Origin: Alphaproteobacteria bacterium
GTDB taxonomy: Bacteria > Pseudomonadota > Alphaproteobacteria > Puniceispirillales > Puniceispirillaceae
Reading direction: 5' to 3'
Assembly (NCBI GenBank): GCA_011524805.1
Contig: WTJO01000270.1
Span: 1-5,476, forward strand
Length of the DNA: 5,476 bases
Below are positions 5,424-5,476 of the stretch, piece by piece. The notes under the pieces are model-generated. The model saw nothing but the letters and a program-made list of their open reading frames with translations. It had not been told where the DNA came from and ran no database searches. A program made the translations under genes and the position numbers. Every line of letters begins with the position of its first letter. Position 1 is the stretch's first letter.

Positions 5424-5476
5424 ATGAAGACGCGTCTTGAGGAACATTATCTGACGGCTGTTCGCCCAGCACTTGT
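5424..5476 (+). CDS. rplE: 50S ribosomal protein L5 (3'-partial)
   Basis: Seventeen full codons and the first two bases of an eighteenth (Val, whatever the third base) are visible: MKTRLEEHYLTAVRPAL. The pattern of a short basic start followed by L-x-EHY and VRPAL matches the N-terminus of L5, the 5S rRNA-binding protein of the central protuberance, and rplE is the gene expected after rplX. AGAGGA at 5411-5416 gives a Shine-Dalgarno 7 nt before the ATG. The gene runs off the window, so identity rests on 18 residues plus gene order. Confidence 0.93.
   Translation, partial: MKTRLEEHYLTAVRPAL

Noticed and set aside
1..5476. Hidden non-ribosomal gene, mobile element, CRISPR or novel system
   Set aside because: All but about 111 nt is taken up by conserved ribosomal genes in standard order, with no gap over 20 nt and no disrupted frame.

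Overview
This window is an uninterrupted piece of a ribosomal-protein operon, all on the + strand. It runs from inside rplC to the first codons of rplE: rplC (5'-partial), rplD, rplW, rplB, rpsS, rplV, rpsC, rplP, rpmC, rpsQ, rplN, rplX and rplE (3'-partial). This is the classical bacterial S10 cluster joined directly to the start of the spc cluster.

The proteins are bacterial and look alphaproteobacterial. The L3 core block (AMKRHNFGGLRASHG, then SHRSHGSTG and HMGASRVTTQNL), the L22 ending (MKRFKARARGRGARI then KPFSHLT), the S3 tail (GHDPMAQD) and the extended acidic C-terminus of L3 all fit that class as I remember it. Base composition is moderate, about half G+C by eye, which is lower than in many rhizobia or Rhodobacterales. 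A marine lineage such as the SAR116/Puniceispirillum group is a guess that fits but is not shown.

Layout: positions 1-1581 carry L3, L4 and L23, which build the region around the peptide tunnel and its exit. rplC and rplD overlap by 11 nt, and rplD and rplW overlap by 4 nt. Positions 1586-3788 carry L2, S19, L22 and S3. Positions 3809-4713 carry L16, L29 and S17, the end of the S10 cluster. After a gap of only 16 nt, positions 4730-5476 carry L14, L24 and the start of L5, the beginning of the spc cluster. Non-coding DNA totals about 111 nt over nine gaps of 1-20 nt. No stretch longer than 20 nt lacks a gene, and I see no room for a promoter, terminator or mobile element inside the window. Most genes have a clear purine-rich Shine-Dalgarno sequence, several placed inside the preceding gene, which suggests one polycistronic message with translational coupling.

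There is no sign of a novel system. The points that stand out are modest: a repeat-bearing acidic tail on L3 that also carries the rplD ribosome-binding site, a 16-nt S10-spc junction without a separate promoter region, and an S17 with a departure from its family signature.
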